Shown one piece after another: positions 56,201-63,953 of a DNA stretch of 64,000 nt. The position numbers were made by a program, and so were the translations under genes. This DNA is from Bin95 sp965220855. GTDB taxonomy: Bacteria; Pseudomonadota; Alphaproteobacteria; Bin95. Positions within the stretch are counted from its first letter, which is position 1; the number at the start of each line of letters is the position of its first letter. Below the pieces are notes generated by a model, which was not told the origin of the DNA, searched no databases, and was given only the letters and a program-made list of their open reading frames with translations. The DNA lies in the NCBI GenBank assembly GCA_965220855.1, contig CBDCQY010000001.1, positions 248,001-312,000 of the forward strand. Direction: 5' to 3'.

Positions 56201-58067
56201 CGTTACGGTGTCGATGGCCGCGCGCAACTATGAGAACCCGGGCGACAGCGACGCGGACAATGGCTACGCCTACACGCTGACCGCGACCGACGATGACGAC
56301 AACATCACGAGCCTTGCGGTGACGGTGACGGTGACGGATGTCATCGAGGCGGCGGCGCTGGCTCTCGGCGGCGTGGCCAACGCCAGCGTGGCGGAGAACG
56401 CCGACTATGCCGGCGCGGCGGTGTTGACGGGCGATGCGCCGATCGGCGCCGTCGCCTGGTCGCTCTCGGGCGCCGATGCGGACCTGTTCGCGCTCTCGGG
56501 CGCGAGCAACAGCGGCGTCACGGTGACGCTGGCCGGGCGGGACTTCGAGAAGCCGGACGACAGCGACGCGGACAATGGCTACGCCTACACGCTGACCGCG
56601 ACCGACGCCGACGGCAATATGGCGGACCGGTCGGTGACGGTGACGGTGACCAACGAGATCGAGGACGCCCCGCCGGAGGTCGAACGGCAAGTGCTGAAGG
56701 CGGCGATTACCGGGATCGCGCGGACCGCCTTGTCGAGCGCGACGGATGCGATCCGCTTGCGGTTCGATGCGACGCCGGGCGCGCCGGCGCTGTCGCTTGC
56801 CGGGCGCCGGGTAGGCGACGCGCGCCAACTCGCCGCTTCCGAAACGGGCAACCGGATCGTGCGAACCCCGGGCGGGGCGGCCGGGCGGCATGACGCGGTG
56901 AGCGCCGAGACCCTGTTGGGCGGCAGCGCCTTCACGCTGCCGCTGGCTGCATCGGACGAAACTGCGGACAGCGGCGCGGCCTGGACGGTCTGGGGCCGGG
57001 GCGACTGGCGGCAGTTCGAGGGCCCGGCGGAGACGGGGCGCTATGAAGGGGAGCAGCGGGCCGGCTGGCTGGGGCTGGACGCGCGGCTGGACGAACGGCT
57101 GCTGGCCGGCCTCGGACTCTCGATGAGCGACGGCGAGACCGACTACCGCATCGACGAGGACAGCGGCAGCGTCGAGACCTCGGTGACCGCGGTCTGGCCC
57201 TATCTGCAGATGACGACGGAAGGCGGCGGCCGGTTGCGCCTGGTGCTCGGAGCCGGGCAGGGCGAGATGGAGCATCGCCCGAGAGAAGGAGCGGTGGAGC
57301 GGGCCGACCTCGAATTGCTGGCCTTGTCGGCCGACGGGCGCCTGCCCGTGGCGCGCTATGGGCGCTTCGCGCTGTCCGCGACCGGTGGCGCAAGCCTGGC
57401 GCAAATCGAGACCGACGGCTCCCGAGCGACTTCGATCGGCGGGCTGAAGGCGGCGAGTTGGCGCCTCGGCGTCGGCGTGGAAGCCGAACATGACGGGTTT
57501 GTGTTCTCCAGCTCCGAACTGACGCTGACGCCGCACGGCGCGCTGACGCTGCGCCAGGACGGCGGCGACGGGGTGACGGGCTCCGGCGTCGAGGTTTCGG
57601 CCGGCGGGCGCCTCACGGACCCCGGCTCGCGCTTCAGCCTGGATGCGAGCGGCCGCTGGCTGGCGGCGCATTCCGGGCATGGCGTGCGCGAATGGGGCGC
57701 GAGCCTGGAGGCGCGGCTGGCGCCGGGCGCCCGCGGGCGCGGCCTGTCGCTGGCGCTCGGTCCGACATGGGGACCGCAGCAGGACGCCGAACTGGCGAGC
57801 GAGCGGTTCTTCGACGAGGAGGCGCGCAAGGTGTCACAAGGCCTGGCGCTGACGGCCCGCGCCGGCTATGGCTGGAGCGCCGTCGGCGGCCTGCTGACGC
57901 CGTTCATCGAAATGGCCGTCGCTGGCGACCGCGACGCCGCCGACCGTTACGCCGCCGGCGTGGCCTTTACTGTCCCCGGCGGTCTCGACGCCGAACTCTT
58001 CGGCGAACAGCGCGCCGCCAGCGAAACCGACACCCGCATCGGCGTCAATCTCCGCCTGCGGTTCTGA
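47214..58067 (+). CDS. Giant autotransporter adhesin-like protein, 3617 residues, with Calx-beta-like and cadherin-like repeats
   Basis: Domain order: signal peptide with charged extension (1-43; AGLALLFGAACLFGAAQGAGA); one divergent Calx-beta-like module (44-151); 22 almost identical modules (152-2519), each with SLTEGGSAG near its start, the core FTPTNWNTAQTVTVTPVDDAD and an ADDE/DDDE end; one divergent module (about 2520-2630); five cadherin-like modules of about 100 residues (2630-3149), each with ASVAENA, FENP and a DADNSYIYTLTATDDD-like calcium-binding stretch; a linker; and a C-terminal autotransporter beta-barrel (about 3255-3617) from WTVWGRGDWRQFEG to terminal RLRF. The passenger would be exported by the barrel and held at the surface, acting in adhesion or matrix formation. 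The many Asp residues suggest Ca2+-stiffened rods. Strand A ribosome site is weak. Confidence 0.9.
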   Translation: MILTNLLRRVRSGVSVSSFTARAGLALLFGAACLFGAAQGAGAQSLVVSQTALTIDEGATSPQFTVALSEDSTGGVFVNMTVTSADMGAVTVSPARWAAQRADQLVPVTVTAVQDDDIADETVTVTFTANGAQYNNVTATVTVTVTDDDRDLAVAGGPVSLTEGGSAGTFTVALSHAPTAAVTVAVASGDAGAATAAPTTLSFTPTNWNTAQTVTVTPVDDADAGNESLSVSLTASGATEYGSVTGSVSVTVADDETASLAVAGGPVSLTEGGSAGSFTVALSHVPTAAVTVAVSSGDTGAAAATPTTLSFTPTNWNTAQTVTVTPVDDADAGDEALSVSLMASGAAEYGSVTGGVAVTVDDDETASLAVAGGPVSLTEGGSAGTFTVALSHVPTAAVTVAVSSGDTGAAAATPTTLSFTPTNWNTAQTVTVTPVDDADAGDEALSVSLTASGATEYGSVTGSVSVTVADDETASLAVAGGPVALTEGGSAGTFTVALSHVPTAAVTVAVSSGDTGAAAATPATLSFTPTNWNTAQTVTVTPVDDADAGNESLSVSLAASGVEYDEVAGSVSVTVADDETASLAVAGGPVSLTEGGSAGTFTVALSHVPTAAVTVAVSSGDTGAAAATPTTLSFTPTNWNTAQTVTVTPVDDADAGDEALSVSLTASGATEYGSVTGSVSVTVADDETASLAVAGGPVSLTEGGSAGSFTVALSHAPTAAVTVAVSSGDTGAAAATPTTLSFTPTNWNAAQTVTVTPVDDADAGNESLSVSLAASGVEYDEVAGSVAVTVDDDETASLAVAGGPVSLTEGGSVGTFTVALSHVPTAAVTVAVSSGDTGAAAATPTTLSFTPTNWNTAQTVTVTPVDDADAGDEALSVSLTASGATEYGSVTGSVSVTVADDETASLAVAGGPVALTEGGSAGSFTVALSHVPTAAVTVAVSSGDTGAAAATPATLSFTPTNWNVAQTVTVTPVDDADAGNESLSVSLAASGVEYDEVAGSVAVTVADDETASLAVAGGPVALTEGGSVGTFTVALSHVPTAAVTVAVSSGDTGAAAATPTTLSFTPTNWNVAQTVTVTPVNDADAGNESLSVSLAASGVEYDEVAGSVSVTVADDETASLAVAGGPVSLTEGGSAGTFTVALSHVPTAAVTVAVASGDTGAAAATPTTLSFTPTNWNAAQTVTVTPVDDADAGDEALSVSLTASGAAEYGSVTDGVAVTVDDDETASLAVAGGPVSLTEGGSAGSFTVALSHVPTAAVTVAVSSGDTGAAAATPTTLSFTPTNWNVAQTVTVTPVDDADAGDEALSVSLTASGAAEYGSVTDGVAVTVDDDETASLAVAGGPVALTEGGSAGSFTVALSHVPTAAVTVAVASGDTGAAAATPTTLSFTPTNWNTAQTVTVTPVDDADAGNESLSVSLAASGVEYDEAAGSVSVTVADDETASLAVAGGPVSLTEGGSAGSFTVALSHVPTAAVTVAVSSGDTGAAAATPTTLSFTPTNWNTAQTVTVTPVDDADAGDEALSVSLTASGATEYGSVTGGVAVTVADDETASLAVAGGPVALTEGGSAGSFTVALSHVPTAAVTVAVSSGDTGAAAATPTTLSFTPTNWNVAQTVTVTPVDDADAGDEALSVSLTASGAAEYGSVTGGVAVTVDDDETASLAVAGGPVSLTEGGSAGTFTVALSHVPTAAVTVAVSSGDTGAAAATPTTLSFTPTNWNAAQTVTVTPVDDADAGNESLSVSLAASGVEYDEVTGSVAVTVDDDETASLAVAGGPVSLTEGGSAGSFTVALSHVPTAAVTVAVASGDTGAAAATPATLSFTPTNWNTAQTVTVTPVDDADAGDEALSVSLMASGAAEYGSVTGGVAVTVDDDETASLAVAGGPVSLTEGGSAGTFTVALSHVPTAAVTVAVSSGDTGAAAATPATLSFTPTNWNTAQTVTVTPVDDADAGDEALSVSLTASGATEYGEVTGSVSVTVADDETASLAVAGGPVSLTEGGSAGTFTVALSHAPTAAVTVAVASGDAGAATAAPTTLSFTPTNWNTAQTVTVTPVDDADAGNESLSVSLTASGAAEYGSVTGGVAVTVADDETASLAVAGGPVALTEGGSAGSFTVALSHVPTAAVTVAVASGDTGAAAATPATLSFTPTNWNTAQTVTVTPVDDADAGNESLSVSLAASGVEYDEVAGSVSVTVADDETASLAVAGGPVALTEGGSAGTFTVALSHVPTAAVTVAVSSGDTGAAAATPTTLSFTPTNWNTAQTVTVTPVDDADAGDEALSVSLTASGATEYGSVTGSVSVTVDDDETASLAVAGGPMALTEGGSAGTFTVALSHVPTAAVTVAVSSGDTGAAAATPATLSFTPTNWNTAQTVTVTPVDDADAGNESLSVSLTASGAAEYGSVTGGVAVTVDDDETASLAVAGGPVALTEGGSAGTFTVALSHVPTAAVTVAVSSGDTGAAAATPTTLSFTPTNWNTAQTVTVTPVDDADAGNESLSVSLAASGVEYDEAAGSVSVTVADDEIASLSLAGLTNGALALSEGQGAGTFTVALSHVPTAAVTVAVSSGDAGAATVSPAELTFTADDWEMAQTVTVSPVDDDGDDAANETVTVALAASGVEYDEVAGSVTVTVADDDRILVLTELDSGEVEENGTFTDKATLAGADAPVNWELGGADAGKFALSGESATEATVTLAEQDFENPADSDGDNRYEYTLKATDRDGDTVTSDVFTVTVTDAKEVAALAVAGVADASVAENAVYSGAAVMAGEAPIGSVAWKLDGDDGELFELSDESNSGVTVTLTVRDFENPTDADADNSYIYTLTATDDDENTVSRTVTVTVTDAIETATLTLAGVADASVAEGAAYSRTATLTGGPIGAVSWSLSGADANLFTLSGASNGGVTVSMTPKDFENPSDADGGNSYAYTLTATDDDSNTTNASVTIAVTDADETAALAIAGVGDASVAENAGYSGMATLTGDAPIGAVAWSLSGADAGLFALSGGSNSGVTVSMAARNYENPGDSDADNGYAYTLTATDDDDNITSLAVTVTVTDVIEAAALALGGVANASVAENADYAGAAVLTGDAPIGAVAWSLSGADADLFALSGASNSGVTVTLAGRDFEKPDDSDADNGYAYTLTATDADGNMADRSVTVTVTNEIEDAPPEVERQVLKAAITGIARTALSSATDAIRLRFDATPGAPALSLAGRRVGDARQLAASETGNRIVRTPGGAAGRHDAVSAETLLGGSAFTLPLAASDETADSGAAWTVWGRGDWRQFEGPAETGRYEGEQRAGWLGLDARLDERLLAGLGLSMSDGETDYRIDEDSGSVETSVTAVWPYLQMTTEGGGRLRLVLGAGQGEMEHRPREGAVERADLELLALSADGRLPVARYGRFALSATGGASLAQIETDGSRATSIGGLKAASWRLGVGVEAEHDGFVFSSSELTLTPHGALTLRQDGGDGVTGSGVEVSAGGRLTDPGSRFSLDASGRWLAAHSGHGVREWGASLEARLAPGARGRGLSLALGPTWGPQQDAELASERFFDEEARKVSQGLALTARAGYGWSAVGGLLTPFIEMAVAGDRDAADRYAAGVAFTVPGGLDAELFGEQRAASETDTRIGVNLRLRF
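47667..54770 (+). repeat. 22 tandem near-identical coding repeats of 324 or 321 bp
   Basis: Unit starts, counted at the CTGGCGGTTGCC landmark, are 47667, 47991, 48315, 48639, 48960, 49284, 49605, 49929, 50250, 50571, 50895, 51219, 51540, 51864, 52188, 52509, 52833, 53157, 53481, 53802, 54126 and 54450. Fourteen units are 324 bp (108 residues, SGATEYGSV or SGAAEYGSV) and eight are 321 bp (107 residues, SGVEYDEV). Identity extends to silent positions, so amplification or homogenisation is recent. Variants are mixed along the array rather than in blocks. Confidence 0.97.
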
Positions 58068-58168
58068 CCCGGCCAGCGCGAGGTCGCGTCACATCCCGAG
58101 GGTCGGTCGGGTTCCCGATCAGGGAATGAGCGGATGCACTGGTACCGGCTTCGCGATGGCAGGCGGCG

Positions 58169-60814
58169 TCACTCGCCGGCGAGGGCTGCCTGGGCGGCGG
58201 CGAGGCGGGCTATGGGGACGCGGTAGGCCGAGCAGGAGACATAGTCCAGGCCGATGCGGTGGCAGAAGGCGACCGAGGCGGGGTCGCCGCCATGCTCGCC
58301 GCAAATGCCGAGCTTCAGCTCCGGCCGCGCGGCGCGCCCGCGCTCGGCGGCGAGCCGCACCAGCTCGCCCACGCCCTCGATGTCCAGCGTCTCGAAGGGG
58401 TCGCGCTCCAGAATGCCCTGCTCGCGATAGGCGCCGAGAAACGCGCCGGCGTCGTCGCGCGAGATGCCGAAGGCGGTTTGCGTCAGGTCGTTGGTGCCGA
58501 AGGAGAAGAACGCCGCATGGGGCGCGATGTCCGCCGCCCGGAGCGCGGCGCGCGGCAGCTCGATCATGGTGCCGACGCTGTAGTCGAGCGCCGCCCCGGT
58601 CTCCGCCGCCACGGTTTCCGCCACGCGCTCGATCACGGCGCGGATGCGTTCGAGCTCGGCGCCCGTCGCGACCAGCGGCACCATGATCTCCGGCGCGGCG
58701 CCGGTCTCGGCCGCGGCCTCGAAGATCGCCCGCGCCTGCATCTCGTAGATCTCCGGCCAGGTGACGCCCAGCCGGCAGCCGCGATGGCCCAGCATCGGAT
58801 TGGCCTCATGCAGCGCCAGCGCGCGCCGGCGGAGCTTCTGCGCCGGCGCGCCGGCCGCGGCCGCCACCTCGGCCGTCTCCGCCTCGGTCCGGGGCAGGAA
58901 CTCGTGCAGCGGCGGGTCGAGCAGGCGCACGGTCACCGGCAGGCCGGCCATGATGGTGAACAGCCGGACGAAGTCCCGGCGCTGCATCGGCATGAGCTTG
59001 GCGAGCGCCCGGCGGCGGCCGGCCTCGTCGTCGGCCAGGATCATCTCGCGCATCGCCACGATCCGCCCGGCCTCGAAGAACATGTGCTCCGTGCGGCAAA
59101 GGCCGATGCCCTCGGCCCCGAAGCGCCGCGCCGTCTCGGCGTCGCGCGGCGTCTCGGCGTTGGCGCGCACGCGCAGGCGGCGCGCCTCGTCCGCCCAGGC
59201 CATCAGCCGGGCGAAATCGCCGGTGAGTTCCGGCTGCACGGTCGCGATCTCGCCCGCCATCACCTCCCCGGTCGCGCCGTCGATGGTGATCCGGTCGGCG
59301 GCGGTAAAGCTGCGCTCGCCGACGAACATCACGCCGTCCTCGAGGTCGATGCGCAGCGCGCCCGCGCCCGAGACGCAGGCCCGGCCCATGCCGCGCGCCA
59401 CCACCGCGGCGTGGCTGGTCATGCCGCCGCGCGCCGTGAGGATGCCGCGCGCGGCGTGCATGCCGTGAATATCCTCGGGGCTGGTCTCGGTGCGCACCAG
59501 GATGACCGCCTCGCCCTCGGCCGCGGCCTGCTCGGCCGCATCGGCCGTGAACGCGATGCGCCCGGAGGCGGCGCCGGGCGAGGCCGGCAGGCCGCGCGCG
59601 ATCACATCGCGCGGCGCGTCGGGGTCGAGCGTCGGATGCAGCAGCTGGTCGAGCGCGGCGGGCTCGACCCGCATGAGCGCCTCGGCCGGCTCGATCAGCC
59701 CCTCCTCGACCAGATCGACCGCGATCTTGAGCGCCGCCTGCGCGGTGCGCTTGCCGGCGCGCGTCTGCAGCATCCAGAGCCGGCCGGACTCGACCGTGAA
59801 CTCGATGTCCTGCATGTCGCGGAAATGGCGCTCCAGCCGGCCGCGCATCTCCATCAGCCGGGCGAACGCCTCCGGCATGGCCTCTTCCATGGCGGGCAGG
59901 TCCGAGCCGCGCGCGCGGGCTTCCGCCGCGGTCAGGCTCTGCGGCGTGCGGATGCCGGCGACCACGTCCTCGCCCTGGGCGTTGACCAGATATTCGCCGT
60001 AAAGCGCGTTGTCGCCGGTGGAGGGATTGCGGGTGAAAGCGACGCCGGTGGCGCAGTCCGCGCCCATATTGCCGAACACCATCGCCTGCACGGTGACCGC
60101 CGTGCCCCAGTCCTCGGGGATGTCGTGCAGGCGGCGATAGGTACGCGCGCGCGGCGTTTGCCAGCTCTGCATCACCGCGCCGATCGCCGCCTGCAGCTGG
60201 CGGCGCGGGTCCTCCGGGAAGGGTTCGCCGGTTTCGGCCAGCACGATCTCGCGGAAGCGCCGGACCAGCCCCGCCCAGTCGTCCGCGTCCAGCTCCGCGT
60301 CGGCCTCGACGCCCTTGTCCTCCTTCAGCAGTTCGATCTCTTCCTCGAACAGGCCGCGATCGACGCCGAGCGCCACATCGGCGAACATCTGCACGAAGCG
60401 GCGATAGCTGTCGAAGGCGAAGCGCCGGTCGCCGGAACTTCGGGCCAGCGCCTCGACGGTCAGCTCGTTCAGGCCGAGATTGAGCACCGTGTCCATCATG
60501 CCCGGCATCGACACCCGCGCCCCGGAGCGCACCGAGACCAGCAGCGGGTCGCGCTCGCCGCCGAAGCGCCTGCCGACCGCCGCCTCCAGCACCGCCAGCG
60601 CCGCCTCGACCTCCTCCTCCAGCCCGTCGGGATAGCGCCCGTCCTCGGCCAGGAAATGGGTGGAGACGGCGGTGGCGATGGTGAAGCCCGGCGGCACCGG
60701 CAGGCCGAGCCGGGCCATTTCGGCCAGATTGGCGCCCTTGCCGCCCAGGAGCGCGCGCATCTCCGCGCCGCCCTCGCTGTCGGCCCCGCCGAAGCCATAG
60801 ACCCACCGGCCCAT
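58169..60814 (-). CDS. ppdK: Pyruvate, phosphate dikinase
   Basis: An 881-residue enzyme that interconverts pyruvate + ATP + Pi and phosphoenolpyruvate + AMP + PPi. ATP-grasp N-terminal part with LLGGKGANLAEM and GFTIAT, RSGARVSMPGMMDTVLNLGL, the phosphohistidine domain TARGGMTSHAAVV (catalytic H468), and a PEP/pyruvate barrel with GLCRTEHMF, GTNDLTQTAFG and GICGEHGGDP (catalytic Cys). Length is normal. The start at 60814 lies 4 bases after the glyS stop, so it is probably the last gene of the glyQ-glyS operon, an arrangement known in alphaproteobacteria. It allows gluconeogenic PEP formation opposite pyruvate kinase. Confidence 0.97.
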   Translation of the reverse strand: MGRWVYGFGGADSEGGAEMRALLGGKGANLAEMARLGLPVPPGFTIATAVSTHFLAEDGRYPDGLEEEVEAALAVLEAAVGRRFGGERDPLLVSVRSGARVSMPGMMDTVLNLGLNELTVEALARSSGDRRFAFDSYRRFVQMFADVALGVDRGLFEEEIELLKEDKGVEADAELDADDWAGLVRRFREIVLAETGEPFPEDPRRQLQAAIGAVMQSWQTPRARTYRRLHDIPEDWGTAVTVQAMVFGNMGADCATGVAFTRNPSTGDNALYGEYLVNAQGEDVVAGIRTPQSLTAAEARARGSDLPAMEEAMPEAFARLMEMRGRLERHFRDMQDIEFTVESGRLWMLQTRAGKRTAQAALKIAVDLVEEGLIEPAEALMRVEPAALDQLLHPTLDPDAPRDVIARGLPASPGAASGRIAFTADAAEQAAAEGEAVILVRTETSPEDIHGMHAARGILTARGGMTSHAAVVARGMGRACVSGAGALRIDLEDGVMFVGERSFTAADRITIDGATGEVMAGEIATVQPELTGDFARLMAWADEARRLRVRANAETPRDAETARRFGAEGIGLCRTEHMFFEAGRIVAMREMILADDEAGRRRALAKLMPMQRRDFVRLFTIMAGLPVTVRLLDPPLHEFLPRTEAETAEVAAAAGAPAQKLRRRALALHEANPMLGHRGCRLGVTWPEIYEMQARAIFEAAAETGAAPEIMVPLVATGAELERIRAVIERVAETVAAETGAALDYSVGTMIELPRAALRAADIAPHAAFFSFGTNDLTQTAFGISRDDAGAFLGAYREQGILERDPFETLDIEGVGELVRLAAERGRAARPELKLGICGEHGGDPASVAFCHRIGLDYVSCSAYRVPIARLAAAQAALAGE

Positions 60815-60818
60815 GCGT

Positions 60819-62870
60819 TCAGCCCTCGATCCGGGAGAAGTCGGCGACGCCGGCGGTGGCGGCGCGGATGCCGGCCAGCAGCCGGAGCCGGTTGGCGCGC
60901 AGCGCATCGTCCTCGGCGTTCACGGTCACCTCGTCGAAGAAGCGGTCCACCGGCGCGCGCAGGCTGGCGAGCGCGGCCGTCGCCGCGCCGAAATCCTCCG
61001 CCGCCAGCGCTCCGGCGGCGGCCGCGCCCGCGCCCCGGAGCGCCTCGTGCAGCGCATGTTCGGCCTCGACCGCAAAGGCCGCCGGATCGGCGTCCGGGCC
61101 GTAGGCGGCGCCGTCCTTCTTCTCCTCGATGGCGAGAATGTTGCCCGCGCGCCGATAGGCGGTGAGCAGGTCGGTCCCGACTTCGCCGTCGATGAAGCGC
61201 TCCAGGAACGCCACCCGCGCCATCAGCCGCACCAGATCGTCCTCGCTGCCCAGCGCGAACACGGCGGAGACCAGATCGTGGCGCGCGCCCCGCTCGCGCA
61301 GATGCGCCTTCAGCCGGTCCTCGAAGAAGGCGAACAGGGTCTCCGCGCCCGCCTTCGCGCCATAGCCGTCGAGCGCCGCCCGGATCGCCTCCCGGAGCGG
61401 CAGCCGCAGGCCGTTCTCCAGCAGGATGCGCACGATGCCGAGCGCCGCGCGCCGCAGCGCGAAGGGGTCGCGCGAGCCGGTCGGGCGCTCGTCGATCGAG
61501 AAGAAGCCGGCGAGCGTGTCGAACTTGTCCGCGAGCGCCACCGCGACCGAGACCGGCGCGCTCGGCGCGGGGTCGCCGCCGCCTTGCGGGCGGTAATGCT
61601 CGGCCAGCGCGTCGGCCACGGCCGCGTCCAGCCCCTCGCCCAGCGCGTAATAGCGCCCCATGACGCCCTGAAGCTCGGGAAACTCGCCCACCATGCCGGT
61701 CACCAGGTCGGCCTTGGCGAGCCGGGCCGCCTCGCGGCAGAGCGCGGGGTCGGCGTCCGCCACGCGCTCCGCCAGCCAGGCGGCCAGGCGCTCCATGCGC
61801 CGGGCCTTGTCGCCCATGCTGCCGAGCCCGGCGTGGAAGACGACCGCGTCCAGCGCCGGCAGCCGGTCGGCCAGCGGCCGCGCCCGGTCCTGGTCCCAGA
61901 AGAAGCGGGCGTCGGCGAGCCGCGCGCGCAGCACGCGCTCATTGCCGGCGCGGATGGTGGCGTTGCCGTCGTCGGCGGCGATATTGGCGACGAACAGGAA
62001 GCGCGGCGCAAGCCCGCCCGCCCCGTCCTCGATGGCGAAATAGCGCTGATGCGTCTCCATGGCGGTCGCCAGCACTTCCGGCGGCAGGTCGAGGAAGGCG
62101 GGGTCGAAGGCGCCGACGCCGGGGACCGGCCATTCGGTCAGCCCGGCGTTTTCGGCCAGCAGCCGGGCCGGCAGGCGCGCGCCCTCGGGCGCGCCCGCCC
62201 GGATGCGCCGCACACGCTCCTCGGCGTCGAGCACCACATGGGCGGCCAGCAGCTTCGCCTCATAGTCGGCGAAGTCGCTGACGGGGAAGGGCGCGGGAGC
62301 CATGAAGCGGTGGCCGTGCGTGCGATCGGAGAAGGCGAGCCTGCCGCCGCCGCCGCCGAGCTCGACGCCGCCCGGCAGCGCCCGGCCGGCGAAGATCGCC
62401 AGCAGATTGCGCAGCGGGCGCACATAGCGCAGCGCGCCATCGCCCCAGCGCATGGATTTGGGCCAGGAAAGCCCCATGATCGCCGCCGCCACCACCTCGC
62501 CCAGAACCTCCGCCGCCGGGCGGCCGGGCAGCCGGCGGCGCGCGAAATAGAATTCCGCCCGGCCCTGCCGGCGGACCTCGCACTCCTCCACGCTCTCCAG
62601 CCCCGCCGCTTTCAGAAAGCCCGCCAGCGCGCGCTCCGGCGCGCCGACGCGCGGCCCCTTGCGCTCCTCGATGCGGTCGGGCTGGCGCTCCGGCAGGCCC
62701 GCCACCGTCACCGCCAGCCGGCGCGGCGTGGCGAAGCTCCGCGCGGGGCCGTGGGCGAGGCCGGCCTCGTCGAGGCCGGCGAGCAAGAGGCGCTCGAAAT
62801 CGCGCCGCGCCCGGTCCTGCATCCGGGCCGGAATCTCCTCCGAGAGCAGTTCGACCAGCAGTTCGCTCAT
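60819..62870 (-). CDS. glyS: Glycyl-tRNA synthetase beta subunit
   Basis: A 683-residue protein: LLVELLSEEIPARMQDRARRDF at the start, then TPRRLAV, SWPKSMRWGDGALRYVRPLRN, METHQRYFAIED, NERVLRARLADARFFWDQD, ALADKFDTLAGFF and SRDPFALRRAALGIVRILLE, followed by the C-terminal tRNA-binding part with DRFFDEVTVNAED. It forms the alpha2beta2 bacterial enzyme with GlyQ. The start overlaps the glyQ stop (ATGA). Confidence 0.97.
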   Translation of the reverse strand: MSELLVELLSEEIPARMQDRARRDFERLLLAGLDEAGLAHGPARSFATPRRLAVTVAGLPERQPDRIEERKGPRVGAPERALAGFLKAAGLESVEECEVRRQGRAEFYFARRRLPGRPAAEVLGEVVAAAIMGLSWPKSMRWGDGALRYVRPLRNLLAIFAGRALPGGVELGGGGGRLAFSDRTHGHRFMAPAPFPVSDFADYEAKLLAAHVVLDAEERVRRIRAGAPEGARLPARLLAENAGLTEWPVPGVGAFDPAFLDLPPEVLATAMETHQRYFAIEDGAGGLAPRFLFVANIAADDGNATIRAGNERVLRARLADARFFWDQDRARPLADRLPALDAVVFHAGLGSMGDKARRMERLAAWLAERVADADPALCREAARLAKADLVTGMVGEFPELQGVMGRYYALGEGLDAAVADALAEHYRPQGGGDPAPSAPVSVAVALADKFDTLAGFFSIDERPTGSRDPFALRRAALGIVRILLENGLRLPLREAIRAALDGYGAKAGAETLFAFFEDRLKAHLRERGARHDLVSAVFALGSEDDLVRLMARVAFLERFIDGEVGTDLLTAYRRAGNILAIEEKKDGAAYGPDADPAAFAVEAEHALHEALRGAGAAAAGALAAEDFGAATAALASLRAPVDRFFDEVTVNAEDDALRANRLRLLAGIRAATAGVADFSRIEG

Positions 62871-63745
62871 GCGGCTTCCGTTTGCGCATGGCCGCGCGCG
62901 GCGAGCCAGGCGGCGGCCGAGGCGCGCGCGAGCGCCCGCACGCGGCCGATATAGGCCGCCCGCTCGGTCACGCTGATGACGCCGCGCGCATCCAGCAGGT
63001 TGAAGCTGTGGCTGGCCTGGATGCACTGGTCGTAGGCCGGCAGCGCGAGGCCCGCCTCGACCAGCGCCCGGCATTCGCGCTCGGCGTCGGCGAAGTGGCG
63101 GAACAGGAGCTCGGTGTCGGCGCGCTCGAAATTATAGGCGGAGAACTCTCGCTCGGCCTGCCGGAAGACATCGCCGTAGCTGAGCCCCGCGCCGTTGAAG
63201 TCGAGGTCGAAGACGTTCTCCACCCCCTGCACATACATGGCGAGGCGCTCCAGCCCGTAGGTGATCTCGCCGGAGACGGGGTTGCAGTCGAAGCCGCCGA
63301 CCTGCTGGAAATAGGTGAACTGGGTCACCTCCATGCCGTCGCACCAGACCTCCCAGCCGAGGCCCCAGGCGCCGAGCGTCGGGCTCTCCCAGTCGTCCTC
63401 GACCAGACGCAGATCGTGCCGGGCGGCGTCGATGCCGATCTCGGCCAGCGAGGCGAAATAGCGCTCCAGGATGTCGGGCGGGCTCGGCTTCAGGATGACC
63501 TGGAACTGGTAGTAATGCTGCAGCCGGTTGGGGTTTTCGCCATAGCGCCCGTCGGTCGGCCGGCGCGAGGGCTGGACATAGGCGGCCCGCCAGGCCTCCG
63601 GTCCGAGCGCGCGCAGCGTGGTCGCCGGATGGAAGGTGCCGGCCCCCACGGCCATGTCGTAGGGCTGCAGGATGGCGCAGCCCTCCGCCGCCCAGAAGCG
63701 TTGCAGCGCGAGCACGATCTCCTGGAAGGAGGGCGCGGCGCTCAT
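62867..63745 (-). CDS. glyQ: Glycyl-tRNA synthetase alpha subunit
   Basis: A 292-residue class II catalytic subunit: SFQEIVLALQRFWAAEGCAILQPYDMAVGAGTFHP, NRLQHYYQFQVILKPSP, WESPTLGAWGLGWEVWCDGMEVTQFTYFQQVGG, and GLERLAMYVQGV are unmistakable. It activates glycine and charges tRNA-Gly (one isoacceptor gene is at 32134). Translationally coupled to glyS. Confidence 0.98.
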   Translation of the reverse strand: MSAAPSFQEIVLALQRFWAAEGCAILQPYDMAVGAGTFHPATTLRALGPEAWRAAYVQPSRRPTDGRYGENPNRLQHYYQFQVILKPSPPDILERYFASLAEIGIDAARHDLRLVEDDWESPTLGAWGLGWEVWCDGMEVTQFTYFQQVGGFDCNPVSGEITYGLERLAMYVQGVENVFDLDFNGAGLSYGDVFRQAEREFSAYNFERADTELLFRHFADAERECRALVEAGLALPAYDQCIQASHSFNLLDARGVISVTERAAYIGRVRALARASAAAWLAARGHAQTEAA

Positions 63746-63767
63746 CGCGCGGCCCGCAGGGCGCGCG

Positions 63768-63953
63768 TCATCTGTCGCGGTCCCGGCGGCGCCAGGAGCC
63801 GCTTTCCGGATCGCGTTCGAGGTCGATGGGGTCGCGGTCGTCCCGGTCGTCGCGCACCAGCCGGCTGGCCTTGCGCGCCATGCCTTCCAGCCGCTTCCAG
63901 CCGAAGATCACCAGCACGATCACCGCGGCGAGCAGCAGCAGTTTGCCCAACAT
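63768..63953 (-). CDS. Small membrane protein, 61 residues
   Basis: One N-terminal transmembrane helix (LLLLAAVIVLVIFGW) followed by a highly charged tail with repeated Asp-Arg (VRDDRDDRDPIDLERDPES and WRRRDRDR). The strong site GAGGAGG precedes the ATG at 63953. It ends 22 bases before glyQ on the same strand and is likely cotranscribed. Short membrane proteins of this kind often precede glyQ in alphaproteobacteria; function unknown. Confidence 0.75.
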   Translation of the reverse strand: MLGKLLLLAAVIVLVIFGWKRLEGMARKASRLVRDDRDDRDPIDLERDPESGSWRRRDRDR

